Positions 21,304-29,011 of a stretch of DNA of 36,471 nucleotides are shown piece after piece. The stretch is from a virus. Where the stretch lies: the IMG/VR virus record IMGVR_UViG_3300050013_000227, positions 1-36,471 of that record; one strand, 5' to 3'. A program made the position numbers and the translations under genes. The notes under the pieces are model-generated. The model was not told where the DNA came from. It made no database searches and saw only the letters and a program-made list of their open reading frames with translations. Every line of letters begins with the position of its first letter. The first letter of the stretch is position 1.

Positions 21304-21980
21304 TGTATATTAATCCACTTAATAATTTTTTCACAAATGAATTAACTAATAAAGAGGCTTGGTTATTGGGATGGATATATAGTGATGGACATTTAGATAA
21401 ATATACATTAAGATTTAAATTGCAAGGAAGAGATGTAGATGTATTGGAAAAGTTTTGTAAAGTTTTTGGAGTCGAAAAAGAACCTAAATTTTATAAGAAT
21501 AAATTTGTTGGGATAACATTTTCATCAATAAAAATGATGGATAATATCGAAAAATTTGGAGTTCCTCGTGGTAAAAAATCTGACATTGTTAAACCTTTAA
21601 AATTATCTGATGATCTTATGCCTCACTTCTGGAGAGGTGTTTGGGAGGGAGATGGAAGTATTAGTATTCATGAAGATAAAAGACGAACTTCACCTTATAG
21701 ATTCAGGTTTAGAACTACATTAACAGGTAATATAAACACATGTAAAGGTTTTAAAAACCAAGTACTAAAAACAGATAATAAAATTATAAAGATGGTTTCT
21801 GGAGCGTCTCAGACTGCAAAAGAATCTACTCAATTAGAATTTTGGGCAAATCTTTATGATTATTTCTATGATGGATATACTTTACATGAAAATATTTACT
21901 TGAACCGAAAACATGACAAATTTTTAGAAATTTTTGATAAGATAGGAGATATTTATGAAAAAGACCGCAAAAATACCTGA
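21303..21980 (+). CDS. LAGLIDADG homing endonuclease inserted after thyA
   Basis: A 225-residue DNA endonuclease of the LAGLIDADG type. The two helices with catalytic acids are AWLLGWIYSDGHLDK (near residue 20) and FWRGVWEGDGSIS (near 110). The start at 21303 uses GAGGATAAAA, which is also the last codons of thyA. The end, GDIYEKDRKNT, is coded by bases that include GGAGATATTTATG, the ribosome-binding site and start of the next ORF. It resembles the endonuclease at 26576-27277 throughout, including these ends. Base composition is poorer in CpG than the DNA on both sides. Confidence 0.9.
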   Translation: MYINPLNNFFTNELTNKEAWLLGWIYSDGHLDKYTLRFKLQGRDVDVLEKFCKVFGVEKEPKFYKNKFVGITFSSIKMMDNIEKFGVPRGKKSDIVKPLKLSDDLMPHFWRGVWEGDGSISIHEDKRRTSPYRFRFRTTLTGNINTCKGFKNQVLKTDNKIIKMVSGASQTAKESTQLEFWANLYDYFYDGYTLHENIYLNRKHDKFLEIFDKIGDIYEKDRKNT

Positions 21981-22296
21981 AAAAATGGAATCGATAAGAG
22001 TACGAATAAGTGCCGACCCGCAAGTGAAATTCTCTTTTGGGTACTTCGATATATACCCAGATGTATACGCTGATGTATACCATTACGTATCAAAAAGAGA
22101 AAGAAGAGATTTAACGCTGCTCGCACAGCTGGCCATCGAAGAATTTGGATATATCGATACAATATGTGAGATTAAACAGACTGATTTTGTTCGTGTTCAA
22201 AGTGAACTGAATGAAAAATATGCAATAGAATGTAGAAATTTACAAGAAATAATTGTAAACCCAGAAGAGTTTATAAAGAATGCAATGGAGGAATAA
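21955..22296 (+). CDS. Protein of unknown function, possibly the detached C-terminus of thymidylate synthase
   Basis: A 113-residue protein (MKKTAKIPEKMESIRVRISA). The piece ISADPQVKFSFG could correspond to the DPRGNF segment near the C-terminus of longer thymidylate synthases, and it lies directly after an endonuclease that follows thyA, as the DnaE pieces do. Against this, methanogen-type enzymes can end where the 266-residue ORF ends, and the remaining 80 residues do not align by eye. Its ATG lies inside the endonuclease gene behind GGAGAT. CpG is again frequent in 22000-22140. Confidence 0.55.
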   Translation: MKKTAKIPEKMESIRVRISADPQVKFSFGYFDIYPDVYADVYHYVSKRERRDLTLLAQLAIEEFGYIDTICEIKQTDFVRVQSELNEKYAIECRNLQEIIVNPEEFIKNAMEE

Positions 22297-22298
22297 AA

Positions 22299-22502
22299 AT
22301 GGAAGAAACAGATAGTGATACAGTACAAAGAGTTGCAGTGGCAGCAGCGAAGAAGATGAAAGATTCACAGGCAAACCCAACTTATAGGGCTACTTGTTGT
22401 GGGGATACATCTTTTACAATCGATCATGAAGGTAAGATATATATTTGTACTCATTGTAATACACAATATAAATTAGATATCGACAGGTGGATAAAAGAAT
22501 GA
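22299..22502 (+). CDS. Small zinc-ribbon protein
   Basis: A 67-residue protein (MEETDSDTVQRVAVAAAKKM) behind GGAGGAATAAAA. ATCCGDTSF followed 17 residues later by YICTHCNTQY gives a four-Cys zinc ribbon. The C-terminus contains the AGGTGGATAAAAG site of the next gene. Role unknown. Confidence 0.65.
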   Translation: MEETDSDTVQRVAVAAAKKMKDSQANPTYRATCCGDTSFTIDHEGKIYICTHCNTQYKLDIDRWIKE

Positions 22503-22729
22503 TTGACGCATTGTCAACTTTCTTTCTCACTTTTTCTATTGCGATGGGATTGGTTTTAGCCGTATTTTTGGGCTTCATTTTAATAGGAATTGCAAATAAG
22601 CTTATGGCTTATTTAGAATCTCCAGTAGTTCAACCAGACCCAAGGGATTTTAATCTTAGTTTCCTAGCAGAGAAGGAGGAAGAAGGAGATGGATCCCGAC
22701 CTTATCAAGACGAAACTGAAGAATTATGA
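22499..22729 (+). CDS. Small membrane protein of unknown function
   Basis: A 76-residue protein (MIDALSTFFLTFSIAMGLVL) with one long hydrophobic segment (residues about 5-40, probably one or two membrane helices) and an acidic tail ending GSRPYQDETEEL. The start at 22499 is chosen for its AGGTGG site. It overlaps its neighbours on both sides. No signal peptidase motif is evident. Confidence 0.6.
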   Translation: MIDALSTFFLTFSIAMGLVLAVFLGFILIGIANKLMAYLESPVVQPDPRDFNLSFLAEKEEEGDGSRPYQDETEEL

Positions 22730-22892
22730 AGCTCAAGGATGGCTTTGGTGTGGTTTAAGATCTTTGGATATGTGCGAAGGATGTGAGGAATGTGTGGATC
22801 AAACAGATGATAATGAAATATTGGAACCGACGAAAAATGCAACAAAGATCAAAGACATTGATGGAAGCATTACTGAAAGATTCAAAGAATAA
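22689..22892 (+). CDS. Small Cys-rich protein of unknown function
   Basis: A 67-residue protein (MDPDLIKTKLKNYEAQGWLW) behind GAAGGAG. Cys residues occur at WCGL and MCEGCEEC, four in all, which could form a metal site. It overlaps the membrane-protein gene by about 40 bases and ends just before the UDG-PHP gene. Confidence 0.55.
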   Translation: MDPDLIKTKLKNYEAQGWLWCGLRSLDMCEGCEECVDQTDDNEILEPTKNATKIKDIDGSITERFKE

Positions 22893-22903
22893 TGAGGGAA
22901 ACC

Positions 22904-24481
22904 ATGGATCAATTAAATAACGAGATAAGAGAATGTAAATTATGCGAGATATCTCAACAGACCCCAAAAAAAGTAATAGGAAAAGGTGTAGGTGATCCTA
23001 AATATCTTTTTATTGGTCTTAATCCTGGTAAAGAAGAAATGCAAGAAGGTATCCCATTTGTAGGGCCTTCTGGAAAACTTCTTGATAGATGGATAGAATA
23101 TCTTGGTATTAAAGAAGATGAATATGCTGTTGTAAATTTAATAAAATGTTTTACAAACAACCAGTCAGAGTTGAACGGTGAGGAAGTAAAGAATTGTAAA
23201 CCATTTTTAGAACAACAAATAGAATTTCTAAACCCACAATATTTTATTTTATTAGGTGCAATACCAGTAAAAACACTAATGGGGCTAAGGGAAATCACTA
23301 AAATAACAGGTAAAATCTTTACAAGAAATGATCAAATGAAACCATACCATCATTTTATTACTCTTGCACATCCATCATATTATGTGAGACAAGGTGGAAA
23401 AGGATGGGATGGGATGTTAGAACCTGTAAAACGATTCATTAATAATCCACAGGGAATAACAAAACCTTTTAATAAAAGGTGGGATGAAGTAACTCCAATT
23501 CAATCACTTGAAGTAGAAATAAAAGAAGTTGATGTGGATAAAAAGATAAAAGAAGTGGCTGCGAAGGTAGTAAAATATCCAAAAGAACAATCATATGTTC
23601 CTATTCATGTACACGATACTTTTTCAATTAAGGATTCGTGTGTACAAACAAAAGATTTAGCAAAGTACGCAAAAGAAATGGGATTCAAAGCTATTGGAGA
23701 AACAAACCATGGAAGTATATCAGGACTGTATGAATTCCAACAGAATTGTGATAAAGAAGGAATAAAGCCTATTCTAGGCGTGGAATTTTATGTTCACGAT
23801 GAAAAATATGGTGATGATAAAGAAAAGAGATATCACATCGTAGCTCTTTGCAAGAATGAAATCGGATTGAAAAATTTATTTAAACTTGTGGATATTTCAT
23901 ACAGGGAAAAATTCTATCGAAAGCCAAGGATTGAGTTAAAAGATCTCTTTAAATATGGAGATGGCCTTGTAATTACAACAGCTTGTAGTAGTGGAATAGT
24001 AGCAATGCATTACTTAAATGGAGAACCAAATTTTGCTCAACAAGTTCTGTTAGATTTAAAATATAGATTTGAAGATGATTTATATGTTGAACTCCAACCT
24101 CATTTCGAATATAAAGATCAAAAGAAATTGAATCCTATGTTAATTGAACTTGCAAATAAGTATGACATAAAAACGATAATTACAACAGATGCCCATTATT
24201 TAAAAATGGAAGATGAAGAAATTCACAAAAGTTTGAAAGCTATCGCATATCATCAAAAATTCGAAGAAGCAGGTTTTGGGCTTTCTACCAACTATTTAAT
24301 GAGTACAGAAGAAATAAAAAAATATTCTTTACTTACCAATATTGATAAGGATACTATTGAAAAATCTTTGCAGAATACAATTTCTATCTCAGATAGATGT
24401 AATGCTCGAATAGAAAAATATGAAAATGCATTACCTAAATTTACTATAACAGAGGATCAAGATGATCAAAAAGATTTGTAA
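22904..24481 (+). CDS. Family 4 uracil-DNA glycosylase fused to the PHP domain of DNA polymerase III alpha (DnaE piece 1 of 3)
   Basis: A 525-residue fusion. Residues 1-185 are a family 4 uracil-DNA glycosylase: iron-sulfur Cys 11, 14, 82 and 98, FIGLNPGKEE (36-45), PFVGPSGKLLD (51-61) and LAHPSYY (154-160). After a 45-residue linker, residues 230-515 are a PHP domain like the DnaE N-terminus: PIHVHDTFSIKDS (H235, H237), GETNHGSISGLY, TDAHYLKM. Its metal ligands look kept, so it may be a proofreading exonuclease. The protein ends where E. coli DnaE passes from PHP to palm; the polymerase continues at 25513. The start at 22904 follows GAGGG. The glycosylase could remove uracil just ahead of synthesis. 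Confidence 0.88.
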   Translation: MDQLNNEIRECKLCEISQQTPKKVIGKGVGDPKYLFIGLNPGKEEMQEGIPFVGPSGKLLDRWIEYLGIKEDEYAVVNLIKCFTNNQSELNGEEVKNCKPFLEQQIEFLNPQYFILLGAIPVKTLMGLREITKITGKIFTRNDQMKPYHHFITLAHPSYYVRQGGKGWDGMLEPVKRFINNPQGITKPFNKRWDEVTPIQSLEVEIKEVDVDKKIKEVAAKVVKYPKEQSYVPIHVHDTFSIKDSCVQTKDLAKYAKEMGFKAIGETNHGSISGLYEFQQNCDKEGIKPILGVEFYVHDEKYGDDKEKRYHIVALCKNEIGLKNLFKLVDISYREKFYRKPRIELKDLFKYGDGLVITTACSSGIVAMHYLNGEPNFAQQVLLDLKYRFEDDLYVELQPHFEYKDQKKLNPMLIELANKYDIKTIITTDAHYLKMEDEEIHKSLKAIAYHQKFEEAGFGLSTNYLMSTEEIKKYSLLTNIDKDTIEKSLQNTISISDRCNARIEKYENALPKFTITEDQDDQKDL

Positions 24482-25136
24482 ACAATGTGGGAATGAATTC
24501 GAAACAATTCCTTCTCGGATTAGAAATGGTAGAGGGAAATATTGTTCAAGAAAATGTTTTCATGAATTTACAAGAAACAAAGAAATAAGGGTTTGTCAAA
24601 AATGCGGGAATGAATTTGAGGCACATCTTTCTGATATTAAAAGAGGAAGAGGAAAATTTTGTTCAAGAAAATGTTTTCATGAATCTAGAGAAAAGAAAAT
24701 AAGGGTTTGTCAAAAATGCGGGAATGAATTTGAGGCACATCTTTCTGATATTAAAAGAGGAAGAGGAAAATTTTGTTCCAACAAATGTCGTGGGAAAGCA
24801 AGATCTGGTGAAAATCATCCACTTTGGAAAGGTGGAAAATCTTATGAACCTTATTGTATTCTTTTCAATGAAGAATTTAAAGAGCGTGTTCGTGAATTCT
24901 GGGAAAGAAAATGTGGAATATCTGGTAAAGATGAAAAAGATGAAGACAAAAAATTGTCAGTTCATCATGTAAATTACGATAAACAAAGTTGTTGTAATAC
25001 AACCGTTCCATTATTTATACCATTAAGTCGTGAATATCATAATAAAACAAATTTTAACCGTGATTATTGGGAAGAAATGCTTACAAATTATATTATGATT
25101 TGGTTCAATGGCGAATGTTATGAGGTGAAAGAATGA
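24462..25136 (+). CDS. HNH homing endonuclease with repeated zinc fingers, inserted in the polymerase gene
   Basis: A 224-residue protein. Three tandem modules of about 38 residues (CKQCGNEFETIPSRIRNGRG-KYCSRKC, then two RVCQKCGNEFEAHLSDIK-RGRGKFCS copies) are treble-clef-like fingers that should bind DNA. The C-terminal half is an HNH nuclease: ENHPLWKGG, CILFNEEFKERVREFWERKC, LSVHHVNYDK (catalytic HH), and NTTVPLFIPLSREYHNKTN. The first 20 bases lie inside the end of the PHP-encoding ORF. It ends in GAGGTGAAAG, the ribosome-binding site of the next gene. The protein at 29721-30404 is a close relative. Confidence 0.88.
   Translation: MIKKICKQCGNEFETIPSRIRNGRGKYCSRKCFHEFTRNKEIRVCQKCGNEFEAHLSDIKRGRGKFCSRKCFHESREKKIRVCQKCGNEFEAHLSDIKRGRGKFCSNKCRGKARSGENHPLWKGGKSYEPYCILFNEEFKERVREFWERKCGISGKDEKDEDKKLSVHHVNYDKQSCCNTTVPLFIPLSREYHNKTNFNRDYWEEMLTNYIMIWFNGECYEVKE
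24583..24778 (+). repeat. Tandem 82-bp direct repeat within the HNH endonuclease gene
   Basis: Bases 24583-24664 recur exactly at 24697-24778, an offset of 114 bases or 38 codons. The repeat encodes one zinc-finger module. Identity at the DNA level, including third positions, points to a recent in-frame duplication; the first module (from 24470) is more diverged. Confidence 0.85.
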
Positions 25137-25396
25137 GTGAATTTGATAAAAATGGAAAAGAAATAAAAGCGTTAGCTGATGAAATGGAAAAACAAAATAA
25201 GAAAACAGAAGAGAATTTAAAAGTTATAGGAACTTTTCTAGGAACAATAATTGGTCTTGCAATTGCAACACTTGTAGTATTTTATGCATTCCATTTAGGT
25301 TGGTACAAATCTTTTATTGCAGCTGCATTAATACTTATAATGATAAAAGTAAATAGTATAGCTCGAAAAGTAAGTGTGTTATATGAAAAAGTGTAG
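25133..25396 (+). CDS. Small protein with two membrane helices between polymerase pieces
   Basis: An 87-residue protein: a charged N-terminal helix (KALADEMEKQNKKTEENLK), then IGTFLGTIIGLAIATLVVFY and FIAAALILIMIKV, two membrane segments, and a short basic end. It begins in an overlap with the HNH gene (ATGA) and overlaps the next ORF. It is unrelated to DNA polymerase and was probably carried in with the insertion. Confidence 0.7.
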   Translation: MSEFDKNGKEIKALADEMEKQNKKTEENLKVIGTFLGTIIGLAIATLVVFYAFHLGWYKSFIAAALILIMIKVNSIARKVSVLYEKV

Positions 25397-25520
25397 TTGT
25401 GGAGGAGAATACCTTCCTCTTAGGGAGGGGAATGAACTTCTCGGAAGGATTCCAGTTGAATTTAAATGTAATAAATGTGGGAAGATATGGGTCGAATATA
25501 GGAGGATAAAACGTGGATAG
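25383..25520 (+). CDS. 45-residue zinc-ribbon protein between polymerase pieces
   Basis: A short ORF (MKKCSCGGEYLPLREGNELL) with CSCGG and CNKCGKIW, four Cys placed as in a zinc ribbon. It overlaps the membrane-protein gene by 14 bases and its end contains the AGGAGGATAAAAC site for polymerase piece 2, whose GTG start lies within its last codons. Role unknown; it may simply couple translation into the polymerase. Confidence 0.6.
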   Translation: MKKCSCGGEYLPLREGNELLGRIPVEFKCNKCGKIWVEYRRIKRG

Positions 25521-26589
25521 TTCAGAATATTTGAAACAGAGATGTCGTGAGAGGGCAGTAAAACTTAACCTTCCAGTTGAGTACGAAGATCGTTTTGATC
25601 GTGAATTTGAAGTTATTGAGGGAAAAGGATTTGTGGATTATTTTTTAATCCTCGCTGATATTGTGGACTGGGCAAAGAGTCAAAAGATAGAAATCGGGCC
25701 ATCTAGGGGAAGTGCCGCTGGCTCTTTGGTCTCTTATTTACTTGGGATTACTCAGATTGATCCTATAAAATATAATCTATTATTTGAAAGGTTCCTTGAT
25801 CCAAATAGAGATGCATTTCCAGATATTGATCTTGATTTTCAAAAATCAAGAAGAGGAGAGGTTCTTGAATACATAAAAGAAAAATATGGAGAAAACCATG
25901 TTTGTCAAATAGTAAATTTTGTTACATTTAAACCAAGACAGACTATTAAAGATGTATGTCGTATATTTGATGTACCTTTCCAAGATGTAAATAGGATGAC
26001 GAATCTTTTATCTGACAAAGTGAAGACGCTTGAAGAGGCAATGGAAATTCCAGAGATAAATTCTTTTTTTAAAAAGAATCCTCAGATGAAAAGAATAGCT
26101 TTTGCACTTGAAGGAGGTATCCGTCAGCAGTCGGTTCATGCAGCTGGCATGGTCATTACTCCAGGAGAAATATCAGAATATATCTCTATAGTAAAGATTA
26201 AAGATTCCATTTGCTCTTGCTTTGATAAGAACGGTGTTGAAGACTTAGGTTTACTTAAACTTGATGCGTTGGGTTTAAGGACGTTAGATGTAATCGCAAC
26301 AACAAAAGAATTAATAAGACAAGATCCTGCTCCGCATGGTGTAGGAAGAGGGATAGGAATAGATCTTCCTACTGAATTTGATGATCCAGAAGTATATAAT
26401 GCAATGAAAGAAGATGGAAATCTTGGGTGTTTCCAAATAGAAACAAAAGGATTGTCAAAATTATTAAAAGATTTAGATGTCCAAGATTTTGAAACTTTAT
26501 ATCATGTAACAGCACTTTATCGACCTGGGCCTCTGAACTCTGGCCAGACTAAAGAATACATAAGGAGGAGTAAAGATGGGGATAGGTAA
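25513..26589 (+). CDS. DNA polymerase III alpha, catalytic palm and partial fingers (DnaE piece 2 of 3)
   Basis: A 358-residue protein that begins exactly where the PHP piece leaves off (SSEYLKQRCRERAVKLNLP). It contains IGPSRGSAAGSL (61-72), the catalytic pair in PDIDLDF (D104, D106), the third acid in LLKLDALGLRT (D251), RQQSVHAAGMVI and ALYRPGPLNSG. All C-family polymerase catalytic residues are present. It starts with GTG behind a strong AGGAGG. It ends with YIRRSKDGDR, corresponding to a point in the fingers domain of E. coli DnaE shortly after RPGP; the missing rest is at 27261. The last codons (AGGAGGAGTAAAG) are the ribosome-binding site of the inserted LAGLIDADG gene. Confidence 0.92.
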   Translation: MDSSEYLKQRCRERAVKLNLPVEYEDRFDREFEVIEGKGFVDYFLILADIVDWAKSQKIEIGPSRGSAAGSLVSYLLGITQIDPIKYNLLFERFLDPNRDAFPDIDLDFQKSRRGEVLEYIKEKYGENHVCQIVNFVTFKPRQTIKDVCRIFDVPFQDVNRMTNLLSDKVKTLEEAMEIPEINSFFKKNPQMKRIAFALEGGIRQQSVHAAGMVITPGEISEYISIVKIKDSICSCFDKNGVEDLGLLKLDALGLRTLDVIATTKELIRQDPAPHGVGRGIGIDLPTEFDDPEVYNAMKEDGNLGCFQIETKGLSKLLKDLDVQDFETLYHVTALYRPGPLNSGQTKEYIRRSKDGDR

Positions 26590-27277
26590 AGGAAATCATG
26601 GAAATCAAAAACAATATTATAATTATAATAGAAATTTCTTTGAAAAAATAGATAATCCAGTAAAAGCATATATTCTTGGTTTTATAGTAAGCGATGGCCA
26701 CATTCGAAAAGATTCTAGTGGATATTATCTTATGTTTAGTATAAAAAAAGAAGATAAATATCTATTAGAATCGTTTTGCGTTGTTTTAGGAGCTTCGATT
26801 CATGCACAAAATTTAGTTAAACGAAAAAGTTCAAATGATGGAAGTTATTATTTACGATTTGCCTCAAAGAAACTTGTGTGTGATTTGTATTCATTGGGAG
26901 TTCCTATTAAAAATAAATCACTTAAAGCTGTTCCAATTGATTGTAAAAAATATAACCAAGATTTTTGGAGAGGAATGTTTGATGGAGATGGGTCAATAGG
27001 TAAAGCTAGTAAAAATCAGAAAACTCCTTCTTTGAGGATAACTTTAACAGGAACTCAAGAAGTTTGTGAAGGATTTGAAAAATATTTAGGATATAATGGT
27101 TATATGCAAAAACATAAAAATTGTTATCAATATCAAAAAACTGTTTCAAAATTAAAAGATATGGAAACAATTTATTCAAAAATTTATCTAAATTGTTCAA
27201 TCCCATTTATCTATGAGAAAAAGGATAAATTTGTTGAAATAATAAAAGAGAGGGAAATTTATGAAAAAAATAATTGA
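26576..27277 (+). CDS. LAGLIDADG homing endonuclease splitting the polymerase fingers domain
   Basis: A 233-residue LAGLIDADG endonuclease: KAYILGFIVSDGHIRK (near residue 25) and FWRGMFDGDGSIGK (near 125) are the two catalytic helices. It is a relative of the enzyme at 21303-21980. It overlaps polymerase piece 2 by 14 bases at its start and piece 3 by 17 bases at its end, so it has almost no DNA of its own outside the coding frame. Stop codons and separate starts rule out an intein. Such free-standing endonucleases cut copies of the gene lacking the insertion. Confidence 0.9.
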   Translation: MGIGKGNHGNQKQYYNYNRNFFEKIDNPVKAYILGFIVSDGHIRKDSSGYYLMFSIKKEDKYLLESFCVVLGASIHAQNLVKRKSSNDGSYYLRFASKKLVCDLYSLGVPIKNKSLKAVPIDCKKYNQDFWRGMFDGDGSIGKASKNQKTPSLRITLTGTQEVCEGFEKYLGYNGYMQKHKNCYQYQKTVSKLKDMETIYSKIYLNCSIPFIYEKKDKFVEIIKEREIYEKNN

Positions 27278-28667
27278 ACATCCTATTTATCAAAAATTAA
27301 CAAAGGATACCAAAGGACTTGTTATTTTTCAAGAAACAATGATGCAGCTTTGTAATAAGCTTGCGGGAATTCCATTAGAAGAAGCATATCGAATTGTTAA
27401 ATTAATTTCTAAATCAAAGAAAGAAGAATTAAAAGAATATAAAAAGAGATTTATCGAAGGTTCTATTTTGAATGGGGTAGAAAAAGAAGATGCTCTGAAT
27501 ATTTGGCAATCAATCGAGGAATCAGGTTCTTATGCGTTTAATAAAAGCCATGCTGTAGGATATTCAGCACTTTCATATCAAACAGCATGGTTGAAATACT
27601 ATTATCCGAAGCAATTCCTAGTAGCGTTGATTCATCACCCAAAACCTCAGAAAGATGAAAAAGAAAAAATGGTTTCTCAAGCTATTCGTGAATTAAGAAA
27701 GAATGGTTTTGAAGTAAGGGCACCAAATATCAACAAATCTAAAAAAGATATCTATATCGCTGATGATGGAGAAATCTACATGGGCTTGTCGAGTGTTGCG
27801 GGGTGTGGAGATAAAGCTGCTGATGAGATTATTTCGAACCAACCCTATGAAAGCTTTGATGATTTCCTTGTAAAAGTTCAGAAAAGAAAAGTTAATATTA
27901 AGATTCGGAAAAATCTTATTCAAGCTGGAGCGTTCGATAAATTTGGTAGAAGAGATGAGCTTTATTATTCACTCAGTGATGAAACCTTTGAAGAATGGGA
28001 TAAAGAAGAGATACTTAAAAGAGAGATGCTTGTTCTCGATTTACCTTCAAAAGAACCTTTGATTAACTATTATGAGAATAAATACCCTCATATAGAATTA
28101 ACTGATATTGATCAGATTGATTTTTCAGACCCTATCGGTGAGGTTTGGATAAAAGGAATTATAACCAATTTTGTTACAAAGAAGGCATCGACTAAACTCG
28201 AAGAAGCAATAGACGTATTAAAAGAAATGGTCTACTTTGACATCGACGATGGAACAATGAAGGTCAATTGTTTCATGTCTCCTGAAATGTTTGATTTATA
28301 TAAGCCTTTGATTGGAGATGGAGAAGCTGTTATTTTGAAAGCTCATACCTTCGGGCAGAAAGTTTATATAGATGGAGTGTTAAACTTAACAAAAGAAAAC
28401 AATAGTTCACTCGAAAAATATTCGATTGATCGACGACAGAAAGAGGTCGACGATATGCATAGAAAACCAAGGTGGTCTATCAATGCAGTCCAGTCCATTA
28501 CATATCATGTTTCAAAGAATGGGAAAAGATATGGACGAATAACCTATGATGACGGCAATTTTGGACTATGTTTTAATATGAAAGTAGAAGATATACAACC
28601 AGGAGAAATTATTTGTTGGACAACAAGTAAAAATCCATTTATTAATATTGTAAAGAGGGTGAAATAA
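27261..28667 (+). CDS. DNA polymerase III alpha, C-terminal part (DnaE piece 3 of 3)
   Basis: A 468-residue protein. KKIIEHPIYQKLTKDTKGLV then IFQETMMQLCNKLAG continue the fingers domain; SYAFNKSHAVGYSALSYQTA matches the conserved GYGFNKSHSAAYALVSYQT of bacterial DnaE. Then come the duplex-binding helix-hairpin-helix region (GLSSVAGCGDKAADEI, IRKNLIQAGAFDKFG) and an OB-fold (GEVWIKGIITNFVTKK, YFDIDDGTMKVNCFMSP). The ATG lies inside the endonuclease gene behind GAGGGAAATTT. No beta-clamp motif is certain. Its expression as a separate chain implies that the polymerase assembles from three polypeptides. Confidence 0.92.
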   Translation: MKKIIEHPIYQKLTKDTKGLVIFQETMMQLCNKLAGIPLEEAYRIVKLISKSKKEELKEYKKRFIEGSILNGVEKEDALNIWQSIEESGSYAFNKSHAVGYSALSYQTAWLKYYYPKQFLVALIHHPKPQKDEKEKMVSQAIRELRKNGFEVRAPNINKSKKDIYIADDGEIYMGLSSVAGCGDKAADEIISNQPYESFDDFLVKVQKRKVNIKIRKNLIQAGAFDKFGRRDELYYSLSDETFEEWDKEEILKREMLVLDLPSKEPLINYYENKYPHIELTDIDQIDFSDPIGEVWIKGIITNFVTKKASTKLEEAIDVLKEMVYFDIDDGTMKVNCFMSPEMFDLYKPLIGDGEAVILKAHTFGQKVYIDGVLNLTKENNSSLEKYSIDRRQKEVDDMHRKPRWSINAVQSITYHVSKNGKRYGRITYDDGNFGLCFNMKVEDIQPGEIICWTTSKNPFINIVKRVK

Positions 28668-29011
28668 TGGAATTACATATAATATATAAAGACGATGAAG
28701 CAGAACAACCACAATTAGTAATGGAAGGAAATAAAGTGAAGGAAATTATAATCAAAGCTCCGTTCATTTTTGAAATGCCATCAGAAAGAATAGAAGATTA
28801 TGATGACGAAGAAGGCAGATCTCTAACTACCTATGTTTCAGGAACCAAGTTATGTAAAAAATGTAATGTCGAAAGACATAGAGATGAGTATCATCCACAT
28901 CGAACGAATAAAGATGGAACTCAAGGTTATTGTATAGGATGTATGCTTAAAATAAGAAGAACATATAATAGAAAGAAAGCAGCAGAGAAAAAAGGAGAGG
29001 CTCAAAAATGA
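28667..29011 (+). CDS. Protein with a CxxC...CxxC finger
   Basis: A 114-residue protein. The first 55 residues are acidic. Residues about 60-105 (LCKKCNVERHRDEYHPHRTN, KDGTQGYCIGCMLKIRRTYN) form the CxxC--K---F---D--YC--C-- finger common in HNH-associated and other phage DNA-binding proteins. No HNH residues follow, so it is probably a DNA-binding accessory or a remnant. It overlaps piece 3 of the polymerase by one base and the nuclease gene by four. Confidence 0.65.
   Translation: MELHIIYKDDEAEQPQLVMEGNKVKEIIIKAPFIFEMPSERIEDYDDEEGRSLTTYVSGTKLCKKCNVERHRDEYHPHRTNKDGTQGYCIGCMLKIRRTYNRKKAAEKKGEAQK

Noticed and set aside
24583-24778. CRISPR-like or intergenic repeat
   Set aside because: The repeat is in frame inside one gene and encodes a zinc-finger module.
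24462-25512. Group I or archaeal bulge-helix-bulge intron in the polymerase gene
   Set aside because: The gap contains three overlapping protein genes with their own ribosome-binding sites and starts, and neither conserved group I core sequences nor a convincing splice-site helix could be found by eye. RNA sequencing would settle it.
26576-27277. Intein in DNA polymerase III
   Set aside because: The upstream piece ends in a stop codon and the downstream piece has its own ATG; no intein splice blocks (N-terminal Cys/Ser, terminal His-Asn) are at the junctions.
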